Numbered from the stretch's first letter, positions 37,390-46,158 are shown. The stretch: 64,000 bases of DNA from an uncultured Pseudomonadales bacterium (GCA_947259995.1 CAMYOK010000002.1:474881-538880); one strand, 5' to 3'. Translations and numbers: made by a program. Notes: generated from the sequence alone by a model not told the origin.

Positions 37390-38298
37390 TCAGCGCGCGG
37401 CGGCTTGCTCCGCCTCGACTCGCAACTCAAACTCTGCTCGTCGTTGTGCAATGAACGACTCCCAAGGCTGCTGAGCGAGCAATGGATGCGGCCGCGTTTG
37501 CACGCGCATCAAATGTTCGATGCCTTCAAAAGCTTGCGCGGTATGTCCTTGCAGATAGATATCGGGATCTAGGGCCTCCAGATTATCAAACCCTCGCCGG
37601 GTATCTGCTACTAAGTTAGGAAAGCGTGAATTGCCGATTATCTGCACGCCATCATTTGGGCCATTGCAACCGAAAATTGCGACACTCACCAGCGCGCCGC
37701 TATCCTCTGTCTCCAAGCTCCAAGTCGTACAACCTGGCGTATGCCCTGGCGCTTTTGTCGCGACCATTGTCGTGCCTCCAAGACTAAGCCGCTCACCATG
37801 AGTCAAACGACGATCGACTGACACCGGCTCCCAGCCCTCAAAGCCTAAAGGAGATAAGTCCCGTCCGGCCTCCATCGCAGCCGCATCATCATCCATGACT
37901 AGCACCTGCGCGCCAGTAAGACGCTGCATAACAGCATGACCTTGAATGTGGTCGAAATGTGCATGACTTTGCAAAATATAACGGATGTCTTGCAAGCGGA
38001 ACCCTAGGTTCTCAATATTTTCGCGGATCACCGAGCCCATCTCGGACACCCCAGTATCGATCAAGAAGTGTCCTTCATCGGTAGCGATAAGATAGGAAGC
38101 AAGATCACTTGCGCCAACATAGTAAATATTGCCAATCAGCAGAAAGCCATCAACGTGTTCTGCTCGATGCTGGTGAAAGCTCGCACCTGCTGCGACTTTC
38201 TGTTCCATGCTCATTAGTTCTATGCGTCCAGGTTGAGCCCATAGGTCGGCACTAATGATCAAAAGAAAAAACGTCAGAGCCCTTTTCATAAACGTCAT
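37390..38298 (-). CDS. Subclass B3-type metallo-beta-lactamase homologue
   Basis: 302 residues with a signal peptide (about 1-22). The zinc ligands follow the B3 layout: H112, H114, D116, H117 (SHAHFDHIQGH), H186 in KAPGHTPGCTTW, which is almost the B3 consensus, and H252 in LQGHTAQ. No Cys ligand as in B1/B2. True B3 enzymes (L1, FEZ-1, THIN-B types) hydrolyse carbapenems, but related proteins without activity exist, so resistance is only inferred. The ATG overlaps the stop of the upstream secreted paralogue (ATGA), giving translational coupling. An ATG three codons in is an alternative start. Confidence 0.88.
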   Translation of the reverse strand: MTFMKRALTFFLLIISADLWAQPGRIELMSMEQKVAAGASFHQHRAEHVDGFLLIGNIYYVGASDLASYLIATDEGHFLIDTGVSEMGSVIRENIENLGFRLQDIRYILQSHAHFDHIQGHAVMQRLTGAQVLVMDDDAAAMEAGRDLSPLGFEGWEPVSVDRRLTHGERLSLGGTTMVATKAPGHTPGCTTWSLETEDSGALVSVAIFGCNGPNDGVQIIGNSRFPNLVADTRRGFDNLEALDPDIYLQGHTAQAFEGIEHLMRVQTRPHPLLAQQPWESFIAQRRAEFELRVEAEQAAAR

Positions 38299-39101
38299 TC
38301 TACAGTTGGCTTACGATACTGTCCGTACAGCAATTCCTCTACGAACTCGACACACTTGAACTCCAACATCATGGCGCCGGCCTCCATCCTGCGATACAAC
38401 GGCATACTAATTGTCCAAGGCTCGGTGAAGACCTCTGGATCTGTAATTGTTGCCTCATATTGAATATGGTTTGGGCCCATCAAGGTATAACGCTCCTCGA
38501 CCACCATCTGATAACTATGCCAGTTACCCGATTGATCGAACCAAGTGTCAGGCATTTGCCCAGACACTGTGATGACTAAAGTATCTCCCTCCCAGTGACC
38601 AATGTTATGCCCCATCCAGCTATCAACCTGTGATTCGAAATCCGGTTTATCCATGTACACAATACGATCCGCACCGGCAAACTGGTAACTGATTAGCGTA
38701 GTATCTGGCGCTTGAAAGATTTGAAAGGGATAAGGAATATAAGTGGCACGCGGCACCCCTGGCAAATAACACTTCACCAAAGGGTCGCGCTCCAACCAGT
38801 TTTCTTGGTTGTCTAACTTCGTTAACAAAGACTCTGGTTTATAGGGAATTTTACCACCTTCTACGACTCCCATCCCCCCAGGAAAAGCCGCCAACGCTCC
38901 CATCTCTACAACTGGACCAGGCCTAGCTTCATGGGTTTCGAGGTCTAGGTGTGCCGTACCAAGTGCTTGCCAAATACCATTGAAATTTGGCTTACCATCT
39001 GGGGTCCGCGGGATCTCTACCGATTGTGCGAATACAGTGTTTGCAACAACAGCACACGACAAACTTGCCGCGAGGACTACAACCTTGAATATTGCGTTCA
39101 T
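38295..39101 (-). CDS. Secreted protein of unknown function, paralogue 2
   Basis: The start is placed at the ATG at 39101, with AAGGGTG upstream and a signal peptide (about 1-25, VANTVFA). The 268-residue protein shares a C-terminal domain with its upstream neighbour: GHWEGDTLVI, then VVEERYTL, TDPEVFTEPWT and a conserved CVEF/E end. The N-terminal IPRTPDGKPNFNGIW also resembles the neighbour's PDLRGVW. Such proteins are abundant in marine proteobacteria but I know no function. It is coupled to the beta-lactamase-like gene by a four-base overlap. Confidence 0.8.
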   Translation of the reverse strand: MNAIFKVVVLAASLSCAVVANTVFAQSVEIPRTPDGKPNFNGIWQALGTAHLDLETHEARPGPVVEMGALAAFPGGMGVVEGGKIPYKPESLLTKLDNQENWLERDPLVKCYLPGVPRATYIPYPFQIFQAPDTTLISYQFAGADRIVYMDKPDFESQVDSWMGHNIGHWEGDTLVITVSGQMPDTWFDQSGNWHSYQMVVEERYTLMGPNHIQYEATITDPEVFTEPWTISMPLYRRMEAGAMMLEFKCVEFVEELLYGQYRKPTVE

Positions 39102-39124
39102 GTAACACCCTTTTCTTATAATTT

Positions 39125-40132
39125 TTAATTGCCCGAAGCATCGACATAGGTACCGTCTTCGATACGTTGTCCGCGTAGAATATTGACCATGCCATAGTTG
39201 CCTTCGTGGCAAGCATATTCATACAATTCTTCGTTCAATTGATGCATCGGCACTTCTACAGTAAAGGGGGCTGCAAATGCTTTCGGATCATTCACGGTAA
39301 ACACATAGTCGACACGGTCTTCTGCTACGCGGGTGAAACGCTCGATTAAATGCATGTCGGCCGATATACCAGTCCCGCGGAAACTCTGTGTCTTGTCGGT
39401 AAAATTAGTGGTTTCAACGACTAGCGTATCGCCATCCCAATAACCACGTGAATCTCCAGTCCACTGCGCGATGTCTTCAGGCAGATGTGGGCGCCCGTCT
39501 ATCGGCACGATGCGCGCCTCGTGAATCATCTCGTTAAAAATCACCACATGATCTTCGTTTTGAAATAGCTGCACATTATTGTTGTACATACTGGGCATGA
39601 AGGGAGGAACAGAGTTGAACCCCATCAAACAACGCTCAGACAAGCCGCGCTCCTCAGGGTGATCTTTACCGATACCGCCAACGGTAAAACGAACAGGCAA
39701 CTCACCCTGGATATCGGGCCCTAAGCCTCCGAAAGCCACTGGCGCACCAGGAACCCGCGCAGGCATTCTACCATTGGGAGGATCCACCAATAATGAGGTG
39801 CGGGTGTTCTCTTCAATCGGAATCCCTTCTATCCAAAACTGATTATACCCGCCCACACCGCCTTGGGTTGAATTGCCATCGCTGCGTTCAATTTCTGCGA
39901 GTGCTTCGGCACGAATCCGAGCCACATCATCGGCACTTAAGAATTCTTGGTTCGCATATTTGGCAGGACGCTCGAGCGGCGTATTGGTACTAAAATTCCA
40001 CACGCCTCTAAGGTCGGGCTGACCCCATTCATTGCGCGGTGCGATATAAGGACTGTCGGCAGCATAAATCGCAGGTGACATTGACGCTGCGGCGCAGGCA
40101 AGCAGTGCGAGCGATGTGATACGAACGTTCAC
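39125..40132 (-). CDS. Secreted protein of unknown function, paralogue 1 (GTG start)
   Basis: The start is set at the GTG at 40132 because GGAGGGG lies seven bases upstream; the in-frame TTG at 40147 falls on that site. The 335-residue protein has a signal peptide (about 1-24, MSPAIYA). A middle region (GGLGPDIQGELPVRF..ERGLSERCLMGFNSVPP) is followed by the shared C-terminal domain (GYWDGDTLVVETTNFTD, LIERFTR, VNDPKAFAAPFT). It lies 23 bases upstream of paralogue 2. Function unknown; export to the periplasm is expected. Confidence 0.8.
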   Translation of the reverse strand: MNVRITSLALLACAAASMSPAIYAADSPYIAPRNEWGQPDLRGVWNFSTNTPLERPAKYANQEFLSADDVARIRAEALAEIERSDGNSTQGGVGGYNQFWIEGIPIEENTRTSLLVDPPNGRMPARVPGAPVAFGGLGPDIQGELPVRFTVGGIGKDHPEERGLSERCLMGFNSVPPFMPSMYNNNVQLFQNEDHVVIFNEMIHEARIVPIDGRPHLPEDIAQWTGDSRGYWDGDTLVVETTNFTDKTQSFRGTGISADMHLIERFTRVAEDRVDYVFTVNDPKAFAAPFTVEVPMHQLNEELYEYACHEGNYGMVNILRGQRIEDGTYVDASGN

Positions 40133-40197
40133 GTCATTCCCCTCCAAATGATATTAATCGAACTAATTATTAATATTGTTGTTACGAATAAATCGTC

Positions 40198-40216
40198 CGA
40201 AAACGTCCTGTTTTCG
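40198..40216. promoter_or_regulatory. Inverted repeat CGAAAAC-N5-GTTTTCG upstream of the paralogue/beta-lactamase operon
   Basis: A perfect 7-bp inverted repeat with a five-base spacer lies 66 bases upstream of the GTG start of the first gene in this operon, within an AT-rich promoter-like region. It has the form of a repressor or activator dimer site. No regulator gene is adjacent. Confidence 0.4.
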
Positions 40217-40310
40217 TTTGAGTTGCCAGCCAGAGTAATCCAGCCCTAGTCAATATTCAATATTATTGGGAGAAATGCGACAGTTTGCCAGGAGGGAGAG
40301 TTTAGCGTGA

Positions 40311-40853
40311 TTAGTGGCCGGCGATAGCCAATGCGAGCAAAGCGATACTAGTCCCTAAAAGCACCCCCGCCATGACGTCTGAAATAAAGTGCACTCGCAA
40401 CATGACGCGTGACATCCCAACCAAGCTCGCCCACACATAAACAGCGGTACTCGCGGCAGGAAAAAACACACTAATCAAACAAGCAATCATAAAGGCCGCC
40501 GTAGTGTGGCCAGAGGGGAAGCTAAATTCATCAGAGGGCTGTAGCAAAGGGGCTAGCGCTTGCACAACTTTAAAAGGACGACGACGCTTAAACGAGCGCT
40601 TGAGCACCCAGTACAGAGGCAACTCCAACGCAAAACATAGCAGCCCTGTCAGTAGAAAGTGCCGTCCTTCAACAGGGTATGCAAACGGTAAGATCAGCGC
40701 CATTAAGACGTAAAAATGCCCATCCCCTGTAAAGGAGACAGCACGGACCAGTTTTTCGAGACGAAAATGACGATGCAAGGCGTTAATGCTTAGAAACATC
40801 TGCGCGTCGAACTCGGCGAGACGCCGCACTGCATTGACACTGAAAGAGATCAT
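40311..40853 (-). CDS. PAP2-family membrane phosphatase
   Basis: 180-residue integral membrane protein with the three-part PAP2 motif: KRSFKRRRP, PSGHT (with SFPSGHTTA) and SRVMLRVHFISDV. About five membrane helices. Members dephosphorylate undecaprenyl pyrophosphate, phosphatidylglycerol phosphate or phosphatidate at the periplasmic face. A role in undecaprenyl-phosphate recycling would suit the nearby polysaccharide genes, but that is inference. Confidence 0.93.
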   Translation of the reverse strand: MISFSVNAVRRLAEFDAQMFLSINALHRHFRLEKLVRAVSFTGDGHFYVLMALILPFAYPVEGRHFLLTGLLCFALELPLYWVLKRSFKRRRPFKVVQALAPLLQPSDEFSFPSGHTTAAFMIACLISVFFPAASTAVYVWASLVGMSRVMLRVHFISDVMAGVLLGTSIALLALAIAGH

Positions 40854-40971
40854 TTCCTGCTCCCCATAAGCGGACTGGTAATGCAGGTGAGTGTGCCCTA
40901 GCTATACGACAGCGAGAGGTCATTTACATGACGATTTGATGACAGGGCTTAGAGAAATTCAGGCAATAAAA

Positions 40972-40992
40972 AAGGCATCATGAAGATGCCTT
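40972..40992 (-). terminator. Terminator downstream of tRNA-Thr
   Basis: An 8-bp perfect stem (AAGGCATC / GATGCCTT) with a five-base loop starts seven bases past the tRNA 3' end. On the minus strand it runs straight into TTTTTT. A classic Rho-independent terminator. Confidence 0.92.
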
Positions 40993-40998
40993 AGAATA

Positions 40999-41076
<78 letters not shown>

Positions 41077-41105
41077 TTTGAACGTCATTACTGTTCAGGG
41101 CGCGC

Positions 41106-41134
41106 ATACTACCAATCCTTTTCTGTTTGGGCAA
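41106..41134 (-). promoter_or_regulatory. tRNA-Thr promoter with GC-rich discriminator
   Basis: On the minus strand TTGCCC (41129-41134) and TAGTAT (41106-41111) are separated by exactly 17 bases and followed by GCGCGCCC. Such a GC-rich discriminator is typical of stringently controlled stable-RNA promoters. The tRNA 5' end is 30 bases downstream of the -10. Confidence 0.75.
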
Positions 41135-41231
41135 ACATTTTTTGCCACCTATTTAATTGATCGCTGTGACGATATGCGCTAGCTTAGCTTGATGGTTAAA
41201 CTTACCCCCTAAATTTAGGCGTAAAGCAGCA

Positions 41232-42872
41232 ATGATAAGCCCTAGCCGTAGCAAAACTTGGCAGAAACTCGCGTCCCACTACCTCAACCTGCACCATAAT
41301 GGGACAACCATTAGCAAGCTGTGTAAAAAGGACGCCCAGCGCTTCGAAAATCACCAAGTTAAGATCGATGGAGTTCTTCTCGATTATTCAAAGAACTTCG
41401 TTACACCGCAGACTTTCAGCCTACTGCGCGAATTGGCAAAAGAGGCAAAGCTCACCGACGCGATTAGAGCCATGTTCCGGGGCGACAAACTCAATTTAAG
41501 CGAAGATCGCGCCGTGCTCCATGTAGCCTTGCGCACCCCCTTAAAGGATGCGGACCCGCGCTACAATGCCGAGGTCAACGCATGCCTTGAGCGCATGAGC
41601 GATTTCGTGACCAAGGTCCACGAGGGGCTTTGGAGCGGTTATTCAGGCCTGCCGATCAAAAATATCGTCAATATCGGCATAGGCGGCTCCGACCTTGGCC
41701 CTGCAATGGTCTACGCGGCACTGCAGCGCTGGAAGGTCCCCCATATCGATACGCACTTTGTGTCCAACCTAGACCCGGCTCACATGCATGAGTGCATTGA
41801 TGGCTTGGACCCTGCCAGCACCCTATTCATCGTTACCTCAAAGTCGTTTAAGACGCTAGAGACGCGCCAGAACGCCGAATTAGCGCGCAAGTGGTTCTTA
41901 AACTGTGGCGGCAGCCAAGAGCACCTAGACAAGCATTTCATTGCCGTTACGAGCAATATCGAGAAAGCCTGTGAGTTCGGCATCGCGCAAGAGAACATCT
42001 TCCCTATGTGGGACTGGGTAGGCGGTCGTTACTCTTTGTGGTCTGCCGTGGGCTTAAGCATTGCTCTTGGGCTAGGCATGGAAACCTTTAAACAACTTCT
42101 GCATGGCGCCCGCATCGTGGACGAGCATTTCCGCGACGCCCCATTAGAAGCCAATATTCCTGTAATCATGGGCCTGCAAGCGGTTTGGTATAGCGACTTT
42201 GTCGGCGCGAATAGCCAAGTGGTGTTGCCCTACAGCCAAGAGCTCGCTTTGTTCCCTGCATTCCTTCAGCAGCTTGAGATGGAGAGTTTGGGTAAAAGCG
42301 TTGAACTCGACGGCAGTCGTCTCTTAGTGCCAAGTGGCCCCATTGTTTGGGGGAGCGCCGGCACCAATGGCCAGCATTCCTTTCACCAGTTCCTGCATCA
42401 GGGGACGCACTATATTCCAGCCGATTTCATTGGGGTCGTCGCGCCTCCCTACCCTGATGATGCCGACCAGCACACTCAGCTGCTGGCCAACTGTTTCAGT
42501 CAGAGCCAAGCACTCATGGATGGCAAGTCGCAGAAGGAAGCGTTTCACGAATTAGTTAGCCAAGGGATGGACGAGGCCCAAGCCTACCAATTAGCCAAAC
42601 ACAAAGTGATCGCAGGTAACAAACCGAGCAATACTTTGCTGCTTGACTCCCTTTGCCCGCAAACCTTAGGCAGCTTAGTGGCAATCTATGAACACAAAGT
42701 CTTCGTAGAAAGCGTCATTTGGAACATTAATGCCTTTGATCAATGGGGTGTCGAGCTAGGTAAACAGTTAGGCGAAAAACTCTACACAGCATTAAGCAGC
42801 GCCGACAAATGCGCCGCCTTTGACCCCTCTACCAATGGCCTAATCAATTACTGCCGGACCAAAAATGACTAA
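41232..42872 (+). CDS. pgi: Glucose-6-phosphate isomerase
   Basis: Interconverts glucose 6-phosphate and fructose 6-phosphate. 546 residues, the long bacterial form like E. coli Pgi (549). Family blocks seen: NIVNIGIGGSDLGPAMV, FIVTSKSFKTLETRQNA, FPMWDWVGGRYSLWSAVGL, LPYSQELALFPAFLQQLEMESLGK, GSAGTNGQHSFHQFLHQG (catalytic His region) and a late VFVESVIWNINAFDQWGVELGK. First gene of a run with the RimB-RimK fusion, whose start overlaps its end by eight bases. Its product links to the manB and galU products nearby. Confidence 0.97.
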   Translation: MISPSRSKTWQKLASHYLNLHHNGTTISKLCKKDAQRFENHQVKIDGVLLDYSKNFVTPQTFSLLRELAKEAKLTDAIRAMFRGDKLNLSEDRAVLHVALRTPLKDADPRYNAEVNACLERMSDFVTKVHEGLWSGYSGLPIKNIVNIGIGGSDLGPAMVYAALQRWKVPHIDTHFVSNLDPAHMHECIDGLDPASTLFIVTSKSFKTLETRQNAELARKWFLNCGGSQEHLDKHFIAVTSNIEKACEFGIAQENIFPMWDWVGGRYSLWSAVGLSIALGLGMETFKQLLHGARIVDEHFRDAPLEANIPVIMGLQAVWYSDFVGANSQVVLPYSQELALFPAFLQQLEMESLGKSVELDGSRLLVPSGPIVWGSAGTNGQHSFHQFLHQGTHYIPADFIGVVAPPYPDDADQHTQLLANCFSQSQALMDGKSQKEAFHELVSQGMDEAQAYQLAKHKVIAGNKPSNTLLLDSLCPQTLGSLVAIYEHKVFVESVIWNINAFDQWGVELGKQLGEKLYTALSSADKCAAFDPSTNGLINYCRTKND

Positions 42873-44280
42873 GCAAAACCAGAAAATTATAGTCGGCAGT
42901 GAAGAGTGGTGCGAACTGCCCCTATTAGGCATCCCCGCCGTTAAGGCCCGTGTCGACTCAGGGGCGCGCACGTCTGCCTTGCATGCGTTTAATATCAAAC
43001 CTTTCAAGCGCGACGCAGCCACTTGGGTAAGCTTTGAAGTGCATCCACTGCAAAACAATCGGCGCACCATTATTCGTTGCGAGGCCCGAGTAATAGACAA
43101 GCGCGTTATCAAAAGTTCCAGCGGGCTTGCAGAGAAGCGCTATGTCATTCGCACCACTCTCGAACACAACCAGATTTCCTGGGAAATCGAATTAACCCTT
43201 ACGAATCGCGATTCAATGGGTTATCGCATGTTGCTAGGCCGAGAGGCGATGATTGGCCGCATTCTCGTCGACCCAGAGGCAAGCTTTCTAGGGGGTGAGA
43301 TCTCGACCGCTGCACTACAACTAAAATACGCCGAGAACACGCGCGAATACAGCGGCCTGAATCTCGCTCTATTGGCGAGCAACCCCGATCTCCCTAGCAA
43401 TGTTCGCATCATGGAGGCGGCAGAGGAGCGCGGCCACCAAATCAAATTTTATGATATCCGCCAATGCTATATGAAGCTCGATTACGAGCACCCTAAGATC
43501 CATTATCGCGGCGGCGAAAACCTTGGACATGTGGATGCTGTAATCCCGCGGATTCGCCCCGATCTCACCCCCTACGGCTGCGCACTGGTGCGACAATTCG
43601 AAAGCATGGGTATTTACTCATTGAACAGCGCCGAATCCATCAACCAATCGCGGGACAAATTGCACGCACTACAACTGCTGTTACGTAATGGCCTGCAAAT
43701 TCCCACGACAGGCTTTGCTGACAGCCCCATAGAGACCGATGAGCTTATCGACATGGTAAACGGTGCCCCTCTTATCCTTAAACTATTAGAAGGGCCGCAA
43801 GGGCGTGGCGTGGTCTTATCAGAGTCACGTAAAACTAGCGAAAGCCTCATCAATGCCTTTAAATCGCTGCAGGCAAATCTGCTCGTGCAAGAGTTTATAA
43901 AAGAGGCGGAAGGCAAAGACCTACGTTTGTTCGTCGTCGATGGAAAACTCATCTCATCGATGGAACGCCATGCACAAGTTGGGGATTTTCGTGCCAATTT
44001 GCATCGCAACGTCAGCACTACGGCGGTTAAAATCAGCTCAGACGAAAAACGCCTGGCCATTAAAGCCGCCAAGGCAATGGGGCTGAAAGTGGCAGGTGTC
44101 GATCTCATTCGTTCGAACAAGGGTCCATTATTGTTAGAGGTGAACTCCTCCCCTCGCATCGACGACATCGAAGAGGTCACTGGCAAGGATATCGCTGGCG
44201 CAATGATCAGCGCCATAGAACGACAACTAGGCTGGAAGCGTGCCTTGGCTGGCCCTATCGAGACAAGCACAAAAAAATGA
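42865..44280 (+). CDS. RimB-RimK fusion: retropepsin-like protease domain plus ATP-grasp glutamate ligase
   Basis: 471 residues with two parts. Residues 1-145 match the RimB-type 'ATP-dependent zinc protease' (retropepsin-like) domain, with DSGARTSALHA at 31-41 holding the putative catalytic aspartate D31. Residues about 160-460 are a RimK-type ATP-grasp ligase: VIPRIRPDLTPYGCALVRQFE, GLQIPTTGF, LILKLLEGPQGRGVVLSES, DLRLFVVDGKLISSMERHA and LLEVNSSPRIDDIEEVTG. RimK adds glutamates to ribosomal protein S6, and RimB is a separate partner protein in pseudomonads. Here they form one chain. The gene overlaps pgi by eight bases and the GNAT gene by four. Confidence 0.9.
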   Translation: MTKQNQKIIVGSEEWCELPLLGIPAVKARVDSGARTSALHAFNIKPFKRDAATWVSFEVHPLQNNRRTIIRCEARVIDKRVIKSSSGLAEKRYVIRTTLEHNQISWEIELTLTNRDSMGYRMLLGREAMIGRILVDPEASFLGGEISTAALQLKYAENTREYSGLNLALLASNPDLPSNVRIMEAAEERGHQIKFYDIRQCYMKLDYEHPKIHYRGGENLGHVDAVIPRIRPDLTPYGCALVRQFESMGIYSLNSAESINQSRDKLHALQLLLRNGLQIPTTGFADSPIETDELIDMVNGAPLILKLLEGPQGRGVVLSESRKTSESLINAFKSLQANLLVQEFIKEAEGKDLRLFVVDGKLISSMERHAQVGDFRANLHRNVSTTAVKISSDEKRLAIKAAKAMGLKVAGVDLIRSNKGPLLLEVNSSPRIDDIEEVTGKDIAGAMISAIERQLGWKRALAGPIETSTKK

Positions 44281-44735
44281 CGCAGCACGAAGCCCCTGCA
44301 TTTGCACTGCGTAGAGGGACAAAGGCTGACATGCCTTGGCTCTATGACATCTTTAAACGCACCATGCAGGAGTTTATCGAGAACACATGGGGGTGGGATG
44401 AGCTGATGCAAAGCCATAGCTTTGCAGACCTTCTGCCTGCCAACACTTTTTTAATTGCAGTCAGCGACCAAATAGACATTGCTGCACTGATCGTGCGTGA
44501 GAAGCCTGACCACCTGTGGCTAGAGATGGCCTTAGTGTTACCTAAATATCAGTCGCAAGGATATGGGAGTGCGTTGATAAAGCACGCTCAGGCGTTGGCG
44601 AGCAAAGCACAAAAACCCCTGCGGCTAAGCGTACTAAAACTCAACCCTGCACAAGAGTTCTATCACAAGATGGGTTTCGAAATTTTCGGCAGCGACCAAT
44701 GGAGCCTAAAACTGCAATGGTCCCCGCCAAGTTAA
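44277..44735 (+). CDS. GNAT family N-acetyltransferase
   Basis: 152 residues with the GNAT acetyl-CoA site in motif A: LALVLPKYQ in the form LEMALVLPKYQSQGYGSALIKHA (QxxGxG/A with Q-S-Q-G-Y-G). The later LRLSVLKLNPAQEFYHKMGFEIFG is the usual end of the fold. Substrate unknown. Its start overlaps the RimB-RimK stop by four bases (ATGA), so it is probably co-translated. Placement next to a ribosome-modifying enzyme makes a protein substrate possible, but no RimI/RimJ-specific signature is visible. Confidence 0.9.
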   Translation: MTQHEAPAFALRRGTKADMPWLYDIFKRTMQEFIENTWGWDELMQSHSFADLLPANTFLIAVSDQIDIAALIVREKPDHLWLEMALVLPKYQSQGYGSALIKHAQALASKAQKPLRLSVLKLNPAQEFYHKMGFEIFGSDQWSLKLQWSPPS

Positions 44736-44751
44736 CTCCCAAACCCCTGCT

Positions 44752-46107
44752 TTACTCCATTAATCCTAACAGCTCGTTGGTCTTCGCTTGCATCAGCACT
44801 TTGTCGCCACGAGACTCAACGTTCAAGCGCACCACCGGCTCAGTGTTGGACATACGCAAATTGAAACGCCAGTCATCGAAGGTCATGCTTAAACCATCAG
44901 TGAAATCGGTAGTCTTTGCCGAGATTTCATAGCGAGATTGAACTTTCTTTAGCAGGGCCGCTGGGTCTGCGATGGTTCTATTAATCTCGCCACTGGCAGG
45001 AAATGCTGCCATACGCTCCTTCACTAACTGCGATAATGACTTGCCTGTCTCACAGATCATCTGCGCCACTAGCAACCACGGAATCATGCCGCTATCGCAG
45101 TAGGCAAAGTCACGAAAATAATGGTGCGCACTCATCTCACCGCCATAGATCGCATCTTCGAGGCGCATCCGCTCTTTGATGAACGCATGCCCCGTTTTAC
45201 TCTGCACTGCCGTGCCAGCATATGTTTTAGCGATCTCAATTGTATTCCAGGTCAGGCGCGGGTCATGTATCACTTTTGCCCCAGGCTCTTTTTTCAAGAA
45301 GCTCTCGGCCAATAAACCAACGATGTAATAGCCTTCAACAAAGCCTGCGTTCTCATCGAAAAAGAAACAGCGATCGAAGTCTCCGTCCCAAGCAATGCCT
45401 ATATCGGCTTTGTTCGCTTGAATGGCAGAGATGCTCGGCTGCCGGTTTTCTTCCAACAATGGATTTGGCACACCGTTAGGGAAATGGCCATCTGCCTCGT
45501 GGTGAACTTTAATAAATTCGAACGGCAGATGAGGTTCCAACAAGTCAACTATGGCACCTGCCCCTCCGTTACCGGCATTAACCACAAGCTTTAGCGGCTT
45601 CAATTTCGCCACATCGATATAGCTAAGCAAATGCTCTATATAAGCTTGTTTAGTGTCTTCCTGAGTCAGCTTACCGCTTCGCGAAGGAGCAGGAAATTTG
45701 CCTTCTTCTGCGATGGCTTGGATCTCATTCAATCCAGTATCACCACTAATCGGCTTAGAATCCTCACGAACCAGTTTCATGCCGTTATAGTCCTTCGGGT
45801 TATGACTGGCCGTCACGACAATTCCGCCACTTGTTTGCAAGTGTGAAGTCGCGAAATAAATCTCTTCAGTACCGCATTGCCCGATGTTGATCACATCGAC
45901 CCCTGAATCCAACAAGCCTTGCGATAGTGCCTTGCATAAAGACTCGCTAGTCAGTCGAATATCGTAACCCACCACGACATTTTTTGGCTGCAACCAAACA
46001 GCGAAAGCTCGCCCAATGCGATAGGCCACATCTTCATTGAGTTGATCGGGCACTCGTCCGCGAACGTCATAAGGTTTGAAACAAGTAATTTCTATTTTCA
46101 TTGTCAT
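44752..46107 (-). CDS. manB: Phosphomannomutase/phosphoglucomutase
   Basis: 451 residues. The phosphoserine loop [15 protein letters not shown], the metal loop [12 protein letters not shown], the sugar loop [19 protein letters not shown] and the C-terminal phosphate loop [15 protein letters not shown] identify the CpsG/AlgC class of phosphohexomutase. It makes mannose 1-phosphate (and possibly glucose 1-phosphate). Lies upstream in pathway terms of the adjacent manC and galU. Same strand as galU with a 51-base gap, so the order of transcription is manC, galU, manB. Confidence 0.95.
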   Translation of the reverse strand: MTMKIEITCFKPYDVRGRVPDQLNEDVAYRIGRAFAVWLQPKNVVVGYDIRLTSESLCKALSQGLLDSGVDVINIGQCGTEEIYFATSHLQTSGGIVVTASHNPKDYNGMKLVREDSKPISGDTGLNEIQAIAEEGKFPAPSRSGKLTQEDTKQAYIEHLLSYIDVAKLKPLKLVVNAGNGGAGAIVDLLEPHLPFEFIKVHHEADGHFPNGVPNPLLEENRQPSISAIQANKADIGIAWDGDFDRCFFFDENAGFVEGYYIVGLLAESFLKKEPGAKVIHDPRLTWNTIEIAKTYAGTAVQSKTGHAFIKERMRLEDAIYGGEMSAHHYFRDFAYCDSGMIPWLLVAQMICETGKSLSQLVKERMAAFPASGEINRTIADPAALLKKVQSRYEISAKTTDFTDGLSMTFDDWRFNLRMSNTEPVVRLNVESRGDKVLMQAKTNELLGLME

Positions 46108-46158
46108 GTTTTATCCTTGGTCAGGATCAGTCATCTGTACTTATATACAAGTGACTAA

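Noticed and set aside
43614..44417. Long antisense frame (267 residues) opposite the RimB-RimK fusion
   Set aside because: It mirrors the codon usage of the real gene; the plus-strand protein has complete conserved domains and the antisense product looks like low-quality Ser/Arg sequence.
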